The notes under the pieces were generated by a model, which was given only the letters and a program-made list of their open reading frames with translations, made no database searches and had not been told where the DNA came from. 64,000 bases of DNA. Origin: Atherix ibis. Lineage: Eukaryota > Arthropoda > Insecta > Diptera > Athericidae. Shown here one piece after another: positions 36,444 through 48,083 of this stretch. How positions within the stretch are numbered: the stretch's first letter is position 1; each line of letters begins with the position of its first letter. The stretch lies in the NCBI GenBank assembly GCA_958298945.1, contig OY282606.1:86063696-86127695 (forward strand). Direction: 5' to 3'. Made by a program: the position numbers and the translations under genes.

Positions 36444-36688
36444 CTCAAAATTGTCAGAAATATTGGCATGATAATTTGGGATAAGACTCACAAGCATTTT
36501 ATTGAAGCAGTTGACAAATCACGCAGGATTGGTGGTAAACTTATTTTACTATGTGGTGATTTTAGATAGATTTTTCCTGTAGTATTAGGATCCACCAGTA
36601 TTGATCAGTTCTGGCAAGAAACATGCATACTAACCCAGCGGAACAGTAATTTGCTCAGTGACAGCTTGCAAAAGGTTCACCAAATCTG
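36444..36688 (+). pseudogene. Helitron Pif1-like helicase fragment
   Basis: The frame gives NIGMIIWDKTHKHFIEAVDK (Walker B-like, with Lys where Glu is usual), then RRIGGKLILLCGDFR, an in-frame TAG, IFPVVLGSTSIDQFW and LTQRNSNLL. This order (IIWDE, ALDR/VDK, GGK..LLxGDFRQ, LPVV, LT.N) is that of Helitron-encoded Pif1-family helicases. The Walker A and Rep domains and the Helitron ends are not visible. Dead fragment. Confidence 0.62.
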
Positions 36689-37746
36689 ATACCAGCATCA
36701 CAAGAGAAGGGACTTTTTCTAGAGCATCTCAAACATGTCAGTAACATTAGTGGTCTTATTTATCAAATCTGGACTTGCTACCAGATGAGCGATAGAACTT
36801 ATACTCGTACTTCTACTGAAACACAAGTTAAAGCTAAAGCTTCGTGCAGCAGAGTTTCTTAATATTTCGAATCCGCAGACTGCTGCGCTTATACCGCTCA
36901 CAGTAGGGAACAGCTAATTTGGAAAATATTTACACCACTCATAGCAGGAAGCAGTAAACGCTAAAGCTAAACATTTATATTTTTTACGAGAGATGAACAT
37001 AAAATATTCTTTGTAAATCATTTTTAGTAACATTTGAACTGCAATGCATATTTTTGGTGCCACCACAACTCAGGCCATTTGACGACATCTATAAAGGGCA
37101 CCTAATCTTGATAGTTTTTCATTAAGCAGTCCCTCTTTTTATAATTAAGTAATACTGTTAAAGCAGATGTATTTATTGCAAATTAAAGAAAATTCAATAC
37201 CATTATCAATTTTTTTTTTAAAAACTTTGCTCAAATGGTCTTCTTGGCTTAGGTTTTCAGGAGGTAATCTGAGTGGTCCACTTTTAAGTGACTTTTTCAC
37301 ATAAATCGGAATAATATCAGCGATACCTTGAATGATGTTGTTTGGCAGCACGGAAGAAGTTGTCGGTGTATTAGCATAGACCATTCATTTAACATATTCC
37401 TATAAAAAAAATACTAAGAGCATTAGATGCCACGATTAAGATGGTCAGCTTCCAACAGCATGTCTCGAAATAACTACTGTGCGGGAAAATTCACCATCCT
37501 GTGGGAACCAGATATTGTCCAAGTCCATATCGTGTAAATTAAGGCAAAAAAATCTGGTATTATCACTCGATACCTCGCCCTATTGACAGTTACCATTCCG
37601 CAGTTTCAGCTGCTTTCCTTGAATCCAGAAAAAATGCTCTACGTTACTGAAGATGGTTTTTTCCCCAAACGATTTCACTATCTCGACACCTTATTAGATC
37701 GTGTAGTTCCCTATGATTATGTGTTGGTAATAGCAAAACTAGAGCG
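36689..37746. other. Unassigned spacer
   Basis: No family was recognised. The open frames at 37145-37384 (minus) and 37583-37740 (plus) show no motif I can name, and the second runs into the mariner. Confidence 0.4.
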
Positions 37747-38542
37747 TACGAAGTCGGTTCAAAAAGTATCGCGGGGCTCTTCAGTTTCGCGAACAAGAAA
37801 AAGTCACAGGGGGGCAGATCTGAGGAATACGGTGGCTGCGGCATTATTAATGTGTTGTTTTTGGCCAAAAATTCGCGCACAAGCAACGATGACTGAGCAG
37901 GGGCGTTATCATGGTGCAAAAGCCAATTTTTGTTTTTCCACAAATCCGGGCGTTTCTGGCGGATTGATTCCCGCAACTTGCGCATAACTTGCAGGTAATA
38001 TTCCTTATTGATCGTTCTACCCTGTGGCAAGAACTCATGATGCACCACGCCCCTGCAATCGAAGAAAACTGTAAGCAAAGCCTTCACATTCTACCGAACT
38101 TGGCGCGCTTTTTTCGGTCTTGGCTCGTGCGGCAGCTTCCATTGAAATGATTGAGGTTTGGTTTCCACGTCATAACTATAAACCCATGATTCGTCACCAG
38201 TTATGGCCCTTTGGAGTAAATTTGGGTCGTCGCGGACAGAGTCCAACAGCTCCTTAGCAAAATTAATGCGATGCTGTTTTTGGTCGAAATTGAGCAATTT
38301 TGGTACGATTTTCGCGGCGACCCGTCTCACGACCAAATCATTGGTAAAAATCGAATGGGACGAGCCAATCGATATTTTTAAGTCCTCAGCAACGATTGAC
38401 CAATACTATTTACTTCACTTCATCAATGTTTTCATCTGTTGTTGACGTGCTCGGGCGTCCGGCACGCTTTTCGTCGCACACACCTTCTCGGCCCTCTGAG
38501 AACAGTTTGTACCACCGATAAATGTTTCTTCGGTGCAAGGTA

Positions 38543-39817
38543 TGAGGGTCGTTCAATAAGTCCTTAGAAAATCCGAGAAATTGCGCTCGTAGTTTTTGTA
38601 AGTAGCATTATCGACAGGAAAGCTGTCAAAATTTCAGCTCGATCCATAGCGTAGGTCAATTTCTATCGTCGATTAAAGTTAATGACATTTATTTGTGCAT
38701 AACAATGGAAAAAAGCGAGTTTAGGGCTGTCATCAAACATCTCCATTTGGAAGGCTTAAGCCCGAAAGAAATCAAAGCCGAGTTGGATGCAGTTCATGGC
38801 ACATCTGCACCTGTGTTTGCGACGGCTTACAATTGGGTGAATGAATTTAAACGTGGCCGTTCATCCACAAAAGATGAACATCGTTCAGGACGCCCAGTTG
38901 AGGTGTCTAGTCCTGAAATCATCGACAAAATCCACGATCTGATTTTGAACGATCGGCGAATTAAAGTGCGTGAATTAGTTGAGGCCACGGGCATATCACA
39001 AGGTACAGTTGCTTCAATTTTGCATGAAAAATTGTCTGTGAAAAAAATTTCGGCAAAATGGGTGCCGCGTTTGCTCTCAGAGGGGAATAAGCGCAATCGT
39101 GTAGTGGACTCTGAGGCTATGTTGGCACTCTTTCATCGCAATCCTGCCGAATTCCTTCGTCGATATGTCACTGTGGACGAAACCTGGATACACTACTACA
39201 CTCCAGAAACGAAGAGACAGTCATGACAGTGGATTTTCAAGGGTGAACGGGCTCCGAAGAAGGCAAAAACTGTGTCATTGGCCGGCAAGGTGATGGCCAC
39301 GGTCTTTTGGGATTCGCCGGGCATCATTTTTATCGACTACTTGGAAAAAGGAAAAACAATAATAGGAGCGTATTTTGCGTCGTTATTGCAACGGTTGAGC
39401 GAGGAAATCAAAGAGAAACACCCCATCTGAAGAAGAAAAAAATTCTCTTGCATCAGGACAATGCGCGTGTGCACACCTGCGCTGTTTCCATGGCCAAAAT
39501 TGTGGAATTGAGAATGGAATTGTTGCAGCATCCCGCTTATTCACCAGATTTGGCCCCGAGTGACTATTTTTTTCCCCCAATCTGAAGAAATGGCTTGGCG
39601 GACGACGGTTCACTTCCAATCAGGACGTGATTGCTCAAACGGATGAGTATTTTGCAGAACTTCCGAAATCCTATTTTTTGGACGGGATAAAAATTTTTGA
39701 AAAACGGTTGGAAAAGTGTATAGAGCTAAAAAGAGATTATGTTGAAAAATAAAAATTTTTTTAAAAAAAAAACAGTTTTTTTCCATCTTTTTCTAAGGAC
39801 TTATCGAACGGCCCTCG
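38543..39817 (+). mobile_element. Full-length mariner nested in family-2 mariner, 1275 bp
   Basis: The left end is tgagggtcgttcaataagtc (TA at 38541-38542). The right end is ggacttatcgaacggccctc(g) (TA at 39818-39819). The terminal repeats are inverted over about 26 bp. The insertion duplicated the TA inside the outer element's transposase gene. The family is distinct from, but related to, the 1.29-kb family. Confidence 0.95.
38705..39752 (+). pseudogene. Mariner transposase with one stop and two frameshifts
   Basis: It starts MEKSEFRAVIKHLHLEG at 38705 and continues through AYNWVNEFKRGRSS (first helix-turn-helix), RRIKVRELVEATGISQGT (second), WVPRLLSEGNKRN, YVTVDETWIHYYTPET (first catalytic Asp), a TGA after KRQS (39224-39226, probably a C-to-T change at a CG), KVMATVFWDSPGIIFIDYLE, LHQDNARVHTC (second Asp), YSPDLAPSDYFF (third) and CIELKRDYVEK before the stop at 39750-39752. 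Frame shifts occur near 39425 and 39575. The catalytic DD34D residues remain readable. About 348 codons if continuous. Confidence 0.92.
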
Positions 39818-40072
39818 TAGCTTGTTTTTCATACAAAATTTTATATAGATTCTTTGATCTATTTTTTGGAATGGGCAAAAATCGAAGACTAACTAAAACA
39901 CGTGCAAGCAAAGCAGCTGTCAAAAATTAACTGAACATTCAAAATGGCCGAACTTGTCAGCCTAACTGAGAGAATCATGAGTACCAACATAACGCCACAA
40001 CAAAATCGAAAATCGAATATATGTAACCTGCGAAAATTCAAAATTCGAGATACTTTTTGAACAGACCTCGTA

Positions 40073-42016
40073 TAAGAATAAAAACGTTGTCATTTACAAC
40101 GTCAAAGTTACAGCAGACCTATTGAAAGGCCCCTTAAGTTACTTATTGGAAACGAAGCCAGAACCACCGCCTACTAGATGCAAATGGTTCAAGTATCACT
40201 GAATCGGGACATGCATATTAAACTATTTTCTTAATCTTTTAAATAAAAACTTTTCGGCTAATTTATGTCAACAATTTAAATAAAAAAAAATCCATTTTTA
40301 TCTTAAATCAATAAAAAAAAAAAATTCTGACCTTTTTTTTTGGTACGGAAGTCTTCCATTTTTTAATCAAAATGGCGCTGAGCTAAAAAAAATAATCACC
40401 AATCTCACTAATTGTTTTAAAAAGAAAATATTCTATAAAAACTTCTTTAAAAAATTATTTAAAAAAAATGGAATTAAATAGAAAAAAATGCTATAAATTT
40501 AAAAAAAAAATTATTGTTAAAAAAATTTATGAAAATTTCTTAAAAATGTGAAGTAAAATTTAAATTTTATTTTTAATTATTAAACTATAATATTTGTAAA
40601 AATTTGGAAAAATTTAAAACTCTTCAACGAATAATTTCAATTGAAAAAAGAAATTTCCTTAAGAAAAATTCCATCTTTAATATTTCCCCTTATTTTCGGC
40701 ATAATAATCTAGTCAAACGATAAATGTTGAAAATTTGAATAATTTCAATGATTATTAATGTGTTTCAATGGTAAAATAATGTTGGCATTTTAATGATTCA
40801 TTGACATTAAAAGAAACTATATTTAAAAATTCCCTGAGTAAGTTTCGCATCTTCCAAATTTTCATTTTATATTCTAAATTCGATTAAAACGCAAAATATA
40901 ATTGTACCCTTTCATAGTAATACATCTTATCCTTTTAGTATTATTCTATATAACCGGACGTTTACTTTAACGTATATACAGATATGTATGTATATACTCA
41001 TAATAGTGAAAATGCCAACAGGATATAAGTAGTAGTATTGCAACATAGTTTATGCTTTTACTTGGCAATATAAAACTTTGCCAATAGTCATAAAATAAAA
41101 GGGAAACACACTCGTAAAAGGAGGGTAGTATGAGAAAAAATCTACAGGAACCCAACGAAACTATGTAATAGAAACAAACAAAAAATATAGATTAAAGACA
41201 AAAACTAAAAATTAAAAACAAAAAGTTTAAAAATGTTTGCAAGAAGAAGAAAAAATCGACGAGAAATTAAAAACGAAAACTACAAGTTATGCGAGCTGGT
41301 AGATGATAGTAGCTGGAAATTATCTCAAATAAAACACTAGCCCTGCTTGTGTGTTTGTATATTTGGAATTTATGTATGTATCCAAAAAGGGTATAAAGTT
41401 CAGACTAATATGAAAAATTTCTTGGCAACCATTACAATATATACTAGAACTTGTATTATAGGAAAAGCAAAAGGTCCAATTCGGCTCAATTCATTTCAGT
41501 CCATTTCTGTCCACTAAGAGTCGTCCAGCACACATCAGGTCAACCGAATCCTTTTGGCTAGTCTAGGTTATACCATTCACTTCTAAAGTGTGTGCACAGC
41601 AGTGGGCTTTCAGCAGATGATCATCTTTGTAGCATTTTTTTCTACATCCTGCCAAGTGTTTGCGTTCGAAAATGTATATTGTGCCTTTAAATATGCCTTG
41701 CGTTTCCACTGCCAACAACCATATTTGTCGATTCATTCGATATTGTACATAAAAGAATATTTCATTGAATCTAATAACACGTTTATTTCCGCTTTTCAAC
41801 TGTCTTGTTATCGTTAGTATTTCGACACAAATTACGACAGTGACATTATTTGCCTAACATCTCGAAGGCATATATTTATCTAGAAAATTATATATTGTAG
41901 AAAGAAAACAATTTTAATATTATTAAAATAAAATCTTTTTGTATTTTTATTGTATTTATAATATAAAAATTTTTTAAATTGATTTTTTTTTTTTTTTTTT
42001 TTTGAATATCAATTGG
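40073..42016. other. AT-rich DNA, no gene recognised
   Basis: No coding region or repeat family was recognised. A run of 21 T at 41983-42003 precedes the next mariner. Confidence 0.5.
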
Positions 42017-42294
42017 TACGAGGGTGTCCCCTGGTAAGTTTCCGGCTTGACAAAGAAAAAACAATTTTTTTCTCGGTTTTTGTGGTTTTATTTTTCAATA
42101 TAATCTCCATAAAGGTAAATACCATTTTTATAATGTGATTCATCGAGCTGCTCAAAAAATTCATTTACAGCATCAATAACTGTCTCGTTGCTCTCAAATC
42201 GTTGTCCACCTAGTTATTTTTTGAGGTTAGGAAATAATAGGTGATAGTCGCTGGATACTTAGTCAGGTGAATATGTGCAAGTAACTGGAACTTA

Positions 42295-43557
42295 CGAGGG
42301 TCATTCAACAAGTACTTAGCCTCACCGCCCGATGAAACTGCTGTCACAAAAGAAATTTACCATCGTGCAGTACATTCTTTTAGTAGCCTAAAAGTCGAAA
42401 CCCTTCATTAGTTTTTGTTTTGAGAGCCTTCGGTCGGTTGCACAAAAATGGAAAAAGGACAATATCGTTCGGTGATTAGATTCTTGTTTTTGGAAGGGAA
42501 AACGCGCAGCGAAATCAAAGATCGCTTGGATGCTGTGTATGGTGACTCTTCTCCTTCGATGGCGACCATCAAGAATTGGTTCAACGAGTTTGTTCGTGGC
42601 CGCACGTCGGTGTTTGATGAGCCACACCCAGGTGCCCCGAAAATGGCTGCTACGGAGGAAAACGTTAAAAAAGTTGGCAGACCGTCGATTGAAGGTTCAC
42701 GAGATAGCTGAGACTGTGGGCATCGCAGTAGGAACGGTGCATCATATTCCACACGAAGAACTGGGCATGAGAAAGCTGTCGGCGCGATGGGTACCGCGTT
42801 TGCTCACACCGGAAAACAAGCGCAACCGTGAGACCACATCGGCGACGTGTTTGGCGCTGTTTCAGCGATATCCAGCGGAGTTCTTGCGTTGTTTCGTGAC
42901 CGTCGACGAAACATGGATTCACTGGTATACACCAGAGACCAAGGAACAGTCGAAACAGTGGACTTTTCGAAGGAACAGTCGAAACAGTGGACCCGAAGAA
43001 GGCGAAGACTGCTCGATCGGCCGGAAAGGTGATGGCCACCGTCTTCTGGGATTCACAAGGTGTGATCCACATCGATTACCTCGAGAAGGGTAAAACAATC
43101 ACGGGGCGCTACTATGCTGACTTATTGGGCCGATTTGACGTCGAATTAAAGAAAAAGCGGCCTCGCTTTGCGAAGAAAAAAGTGCTGTTCCACCACGACA
43201 ACGCGCCGGTTCACACCTCCACCGTCGCCATGGCCAAATTGGTCGAATTGCGCTACGAATTGCTGCCCCATCCACCGTACTCTCCAGATTTGGCCCCCTG
43301 TGATTACTTTTTGTTTCCAAACCTGAAAAAATCACTCGCCGGGAATAGATTTGGGTCGAATGAGGAGGTCATCGTCGCCACGGAGGCCTATTTTTCTTCC
43401 CTCGAGAAAATGTATTTTTTGGACGGGTTAAAAAAGTTAGAGCATCGCTGGGCCAAGTGTATCGAGCTTGAAGGAGATTATGTGGAAAAATAAATTGACA
43501 CCTTTCCAAAATTTTCGTTTTTCTTTTGTAGGCTAAGTACTTGTTGAATGACCCTCG
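42295..43557 (+). mobile_element. Full-length mariner (1.29-kb family) nested in another mariner
   Basis: Ends cgagggtcattcaacaagta at 42295 and tgttgaatgaccctcg ending 43557 are bordered by TA at 42293-42294 and 43558-43559. It lies inside the C-terminal coding part of the outer element at 42019-44101. Sequence is very close to the copy at 29207-30497 in opposite orientation. Confidence 0.95.
42448..43493 (+). pseudogene. Mariner transposase with deletion and local duplication
   Basis: The start at 42448 reads MEKGQYRSVIRFLFLEGK, followed by TIKNWFNEFVRGRTS. At about 42672 some 14 bp are lost compared with the 29-kb copy, which shifts frame, and the helix-turn-helix (LKVHEIAETVGIAVGTVHH) and FVTVDETWIHWY follow in the new frame. 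Near 42950-42995 a roughly 33-bp stretch is duplicated (gaaggaacagtcgaaacagt), after which KVMATVFWDSQGVIHIDYLE, FHHDNAPVHTS, YSPDLAPCDYFLF and CIELEGDYVEK are continuous to the stop at 43493. All three catalytic Asp codons are present but not in one frame. Confidence 0.92.
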
Positions 43558-44103
43558 TAAGTTTGTTGATTTCCGCCATTACGACGACTAACAAATGTGC
43601 TGATGCATTTTCGTGGTGAAACAAGATTTTTTCGTCTTTTTTGTAGTAGTGGTTGTGTTTTTTAGCTTCGTTCTTCAAATGCTCTATTGATAATTTTACC
43701 CTTTTTAAGGTCATCAATGAAGATTATCCTTTTTGCGTCCCAAAAATTCACAGGCATTCCACTGTTAGAGCGTTAAATTCTCAGTTTTAAATTCTAAAAA
43801 CCACTGTTTTATCGTTGAATATGCTGGAAAAGATTCTGCTCGTTTTGAGTTCATGTCTTCTTTCATTTGAAACGACGTTAAACCTTTCAAATAAAACAAC
43901 GAGATTTTTCCAAATTCTCCATTTTTGATAAATAAACAAATACCTCTTGTTACGAAGGCTGTTAAACGCTTTATAACAGAGCTATTGAACTGTAATCTTG
44001 TATGTAAACTAGTAAACGATTGTTCTTTAGAAATCCGGTAGGAAATTAGAATTTCTGGCGCCATCTATGTGTCGAGCCGGAAACTTATCAGCTGTCGCTC
44101 GTA

Positions 44104-46941
44104 TCAGAATATTTTTTTCGCCAATAATTTTTGTAAAATAGTCAAAATAATACTCTTTTCTTAAAAATCATATTAAAGAAAATATATTACAGATAAAATA
44201 ATGTAAACTTAAAAAAAATTAGTCTAGAATTTCAAATAGAAAATAACTAAATATGTTGCAATAAAATTTTAATTTTTCTTTAGCCGAAATTTTTTAATAT
44301 TTTCAATAAAATAGTACAAATGGAAAGCACTATTAACAATTGGGAAATGGTTTCTGAACTCACTAATAGTGATTTTCAAAAACTTTTCCTTACAAAAAAA
44401 CCAATCTATTCTATAATTTTTTAAATAATTTTTTTAAAAAAATGTAAAAAAACAATTCCTAATGCTAATTAGAACAACAAAAGAATATCATCAAAACCAA
44501 AAGCAAATCCAGTGAAATTTAAACAATTTTTGGTTGAAATCTTAACTAAAGACCATCTGGCAGTTCCATATTGAAATTGGGATTATCATATGTACGGCGA
44601 AACCGGCAGCTAGTGGGAAATTTTCTTGTAAATGTGTGCATTGGTAAATTTTGCAAAAGTCTCCGACGTGCCGTAAGAAGTTTGATAACTCCGTGTGTTG
44701 CGGTCATTAAAAACGGGTGAAAAATATTGCAAAAAGGCAACAATGGCTGCTGCTAATTGCAAATATCAATTAAATATTGACAGCTAGTTAATAAATCCAG
44801 TGTTTGTATCATTTTCGAAGCAGTTAAATAAGTAAACCAAGTCGCGGAAATCCATATTGCCGCAGACGTAAAAAGGTGAAATTAGTTACCATTTGTGCTG
44901 GTCTCGTCGTCTGGTCTTTTGCCCGAAGTGGTCGTCATTGGCCCTGTTGTCGCAGCTGTTGTCGCCTTATTTCATCGCATCGTGGTTAATTTTTTGCCAT
45001 CTTTAGACTAGCCACCATACCATAGTTTACATAGTCATATTAGTAGCCGAATTTTAATAATTATCGATATTATCCTCAGCCGCATTTCCATCGCATCCGT
45101 GGCCAACTACATACATATCCTGTTGTCGTCGGTGTTGCGTCTGGTATTTTGTCGCTGCAGTTTTTGTCGTCGCCGTCATAGCTGTCATTGGCTATCCAAA
45201 TTGTTGTTGCGTTTCGAATTTCATATTCAGAGAAATTCTATCCAATATAGATAGTGCCAGATAATCAAAAAGAAAACTGAAAATCTTAAACAAAGAAAAC
45301 ACGTTTATTTTTAATGATTTTTAATTTCACAACGACGATATTGCCGACGAATTGATTTCATGTGTTTAAAAGTTACAAGTGTGTCGGAGCGTTAAGAACA
45401 TTATACAAGAATTCAATAAAAAAAAAAAATTTGCCCGTTTGTTTGTCAGGCAGTGTGCGTGCTTGTGCATGTGTGCAATTGCTTTTATCGTTAGGGCTAG
45501 CGAAGAAGTAACAAAAACAATATCGCTGCTGCTGTCATTTTTTGTGTCATCACAGTTGCCGATCAGTTTGACATTTCGTGTCCGGGCTAAGTAGTGTTGT
45601 TCGATCCTTTCGCTACTAATAAATAAATAACACAATCGAACAGCGACAATTTAAATATATTAAGAATATTACCAAACGAATGTATAAAAAACCATTAAAA
45701 CCGCCATCGATTCAATATTAATTAATGAATTAAAAAAGAAACAAAATCGAATAGAGGAAATAAAGGAAAATTTCGATATACATATTTGTGGTTGGTGAAA
45801 ATTGCCATTTTCAATATAGAAAATTCGAAAAACTGCAGATTCTAGGCAAATGTATGACCATTCAACGAATTGGCTGCATTATCTACCATTTAAAACAAAA
45901 TGGAACGAATTCTAGTGAGCTGAATAGAAACTGATTAGAAATCGCCATTGTGCGTGCAAATATTTTTTTAATTTTATTCAAAAATTTATAGAGCCCATCT
46001 TTCAAAACAGATAATTACAAATAATAGTTTTGTTTGTTTGTTTTTTTCTTGAAATTGCAACATCTAAAGCAATTGTTATTTGAATAAGGAAAAAAAGAAA
46101 AGAAAATAGCAAGAAACTGCAATGAAAAGAATAATGTGTGAATATTTCAATTAGCGTTGAATTTATCAACATCATCCCTTATTTTTCAATTAGGATTCTA
46201 TTATTATTATTTATTCAATTGCCAAATCATAACTAGTTTTTTATTTTTTTTTAAATTTCTACTATATTGATTGTTTTTTATTCTGTCACGTAGAATTGGA
46301 TCAAAAAGAAAATCCTAATAACAGGAGAGAATTTTATTTATCAGTAACCAAAAAAAAAAAAAAAACTAGAATTTCTAGCTCAGCAATAATCATGCACATC
46401 TAGTCATGGTTTTTAATTAATTGTTAAAAAATTTAATGTGAAATTTTCTCTTTTTTTTTTTTATTTAAAACAAGAGCAAACTTATCGTACATGTTATTTT
46501 GACAAATTTTTATTTTTCTCTTATGATTTACGTATGAGAAAATTTACCAACACTTTCAAGGGAGTTATTATTTTATCATCAATTCAAATATCAATTTATT
46601 ATTGAAATCAAAATAAAAAGGAAAAAAGTACTAAAGCGAAGAGTATACAATATTTGTCCGTAATATAAAACATTCTGGGTAGATAGCTAGATTAGATATT
46701 CTGAAAAAGAATTTTTTTTTTTTAAATAAAGAAAAAAACAAAATATACTACGTACATAAGTGATTCTGTATGAAATATTAAATTAGACGCGATCATTTGT
46801 ACTGCAACAACAACAAAAAAAAATAGTTTTTATTTATTACTGTGCAAAGAGTAGAAGAGAAAGAATAAAAACAGTCCGAGGACTTGAAAGAAATTTGACG
46901 TTTCGCATCCGGTACCGGTTTGACAGAAAAGCGGCGAAAAA
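44104..46941 (+). promoter_or_regulatory. Upstream region and probable 5' UTR of Aps (boundaries unknown)
   Basis: No protein-coding frame is convincing here. The stretches 44870-45240 and 45440-45620 are less AT-rich and contain many gtcgtc/ttgtcg words, as often seen in fly promoter and leader DNA. A TCAGTT initiator-like word lies at 45563, without a supporting downstream element. The 60 bp before the Aps ATG (gtaccggtttgacagaaaag, then gcggcgaaaaa) are probably transcribed leader. Transcription start and any leader intron cannot be set from sequence alone. Confidence 0.3.
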
Positions 46942-47040
46942 ATGGTAAAAGAAAAGCCAAATTCTATTCGAATTTACGATAAGGACGGATTCCGTCGACG
47001 TGCTGCCTGCATATGTGTTCGTTCCGATGCTGAAGCAGAG
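46942..47040 (+). CDS. Aps: Aps exon 1 (Nudix diphosphoinositol polyphosphate phosphohydrolase)
   Basis: This exon codes residues 1-33: MVKEKPNSIRIYDKDGFRRR, then AACICVRSDAEAE. The RxYDxDGxRRRAACxCxRS pattern is the N-terminus of the DIPP family (Drosophila Aps, human NUDT3/NUDT4), whose members cleave diphosphates from inositol pyrophosphates and also hydrolyse diadenosine polyphosphates. The family is expected to be cytosolic and no signal peptide is seen. The start context aaaaaATGG has A at -3 and G at +4. The exon ends GAG|GTAAAT, a good donor, phase 0. It joins in frame to 63697, so residue 34 begins VLLVTSSRRPELW as in the family. Nothing here is disrupted. Exons after 63852 lie outside the window. 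Confidence 0.95.
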
Positions 47041-48083
47041 GTAAATTAATAGAAAATTCTTTTATTATTTAATATAAATTTTAATAAATTACATATTCAT
47101 CGGTCAAAGTTTGGTTATTGGTCGAAGAAAAAAAAAAAGACGTTGACAATTTGCTTGTTTCCGTTTTGTTGACAAATTAAAATTGACGTTGTTTTTTTTT
47201 CTTTTGGTCGAATTAAAAATAAAAAAGTAATAACAAAAATTATAAAAGCACACAAATTTTATTTGCATATATGTACATGCTCCTCGCACATGACAGCCGC
47301 CAATACACGTACATTTTTGCTTTATTGCTAGCATATGTCAATGGCATTAGTTTGCGGCGAATTTGAAATACTTGTTGAGAGTGCTGCGGCGAAATAAAAT
47401 TTGTTGGTGATATTTTCCATGACTTGTTAAAAAAGAAGTCAAAATGAGACGCAAATACATAAAAATTACCTATATACACACACTCTGACAACATTGCAGA
47501 TAAGAAAGAGAAAATAAAATAAAATTAATATTACAACATGATTTTTATTTTTTCTTGTTAAGTTTTTGGCCATCACCAATATTGCAATTAATAATATTTT
47601 GCTTTCCAATAAAAACTTATATTTTTTAATTCATTATTGTTAATTTTTGTTGCCATTAAAATAAACAAAAACAAAAAGAGGTAATCTGTTTGCAATACGA
47701 AATCGTAATTGATGAGATAATTTGTATGTATGCATACATGCACATATCATATGCTCATACAATAAATTATAATTTTAAATTTAAACCGTTTTGTTATTTT
47801 AATTTCGTTTAATCAATTTCAGTTTTGATTGAAATTGAATATTTTGTTGTTTATCTTCTTTATCAAATTTATAAATTTAATTAAAAATATATATCAATAA
47901 TTTGGAATTTTTTTTAGAATTAGATTAGTTTTATTTAATTTTAGATTTTGAAAAAAAATAACCTCAAAAAAATTCATAAACTTCTTGACTTGGTGGGGGG
48001 GGGGGGAGGTATAGAAGAAATGTAATCAATTAGAATGGCAGTTAAGATTTTTGTAATTAATTCCAAACATTGCAGCATAAATA

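Larger units (their letters stand above)
37749..40070 (-). mobile_element. Family-2 mariner, split by a nested mariner
   Basis: The outer ends are cgaagtcggttcaaaaagta at 37749 (TA at 37747-37748) and ttttgaacagacctcg ending 40070 (TA at 40071-40072). The halves 37749-38540 and 39820-40070 are one element interrupted by 38543-39817. Minus-strand coding crosses the gap: RIYIKFCMKNKLPCTEETF spans the insertion point, followed by HRRNIYRWYKLFSEGREGV, RRVAAKIVPKLLNFDQKQHR, ITGDESWVYSYD (first catalytic Asp), FDCRGVVHHEFLPQGR, LLHHDNAPAQSS (second) and YSSDLPPCDFFLF. This is the only family-2 copy here that keeps the N-terminal helix-turn-helix region. It has several frame breaks and lacks the C-terminal coding end. 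Confidence 0.9.
42019..44101 (-). mobile_element. Internally deleted mariner split by a nested mariner
   Basis: The ends are cgagggtgtcccctggtaag at 42019 (TA at 42017-42018) and cttatcagctgtcgctcg ending 44101 (TA at 44102-44103). They pair imperfectly, sharing an aagtttccggct(t/c)gac core. Minus-strand coding gives an N-terminal piece (GEFGKISLFYLKGLTSFQMK, STIKQWFLEF) from about 43930, then a deletion removing the first catalytic region, then KILFHHENASAHLL (His-His-Glu in place of HHD). The 1263-bp mariner interrupts, and FESNETVIDAVNEFFEQLDE to DYIEK follows at 42100-42290. Without the insert the element is about 818 bp. Confidence 0.87.

Noticed and set aside
37145..37384. 79-codon minus-strand frame
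   Set aside because: No motif recognised and no supporting context. Left as unassigned spacer.
45563..45600. Initiator-like TCAGTT as Aps transcription start
   Set aside because: No TATA box or downstream promoter element at the expected distance. The word is too short to call.
47995..48006. 12-G run as a possible quadruplex element
   Set aside because: A single short homopolymer with no flanking G-tracts arranged as a regulatory element.
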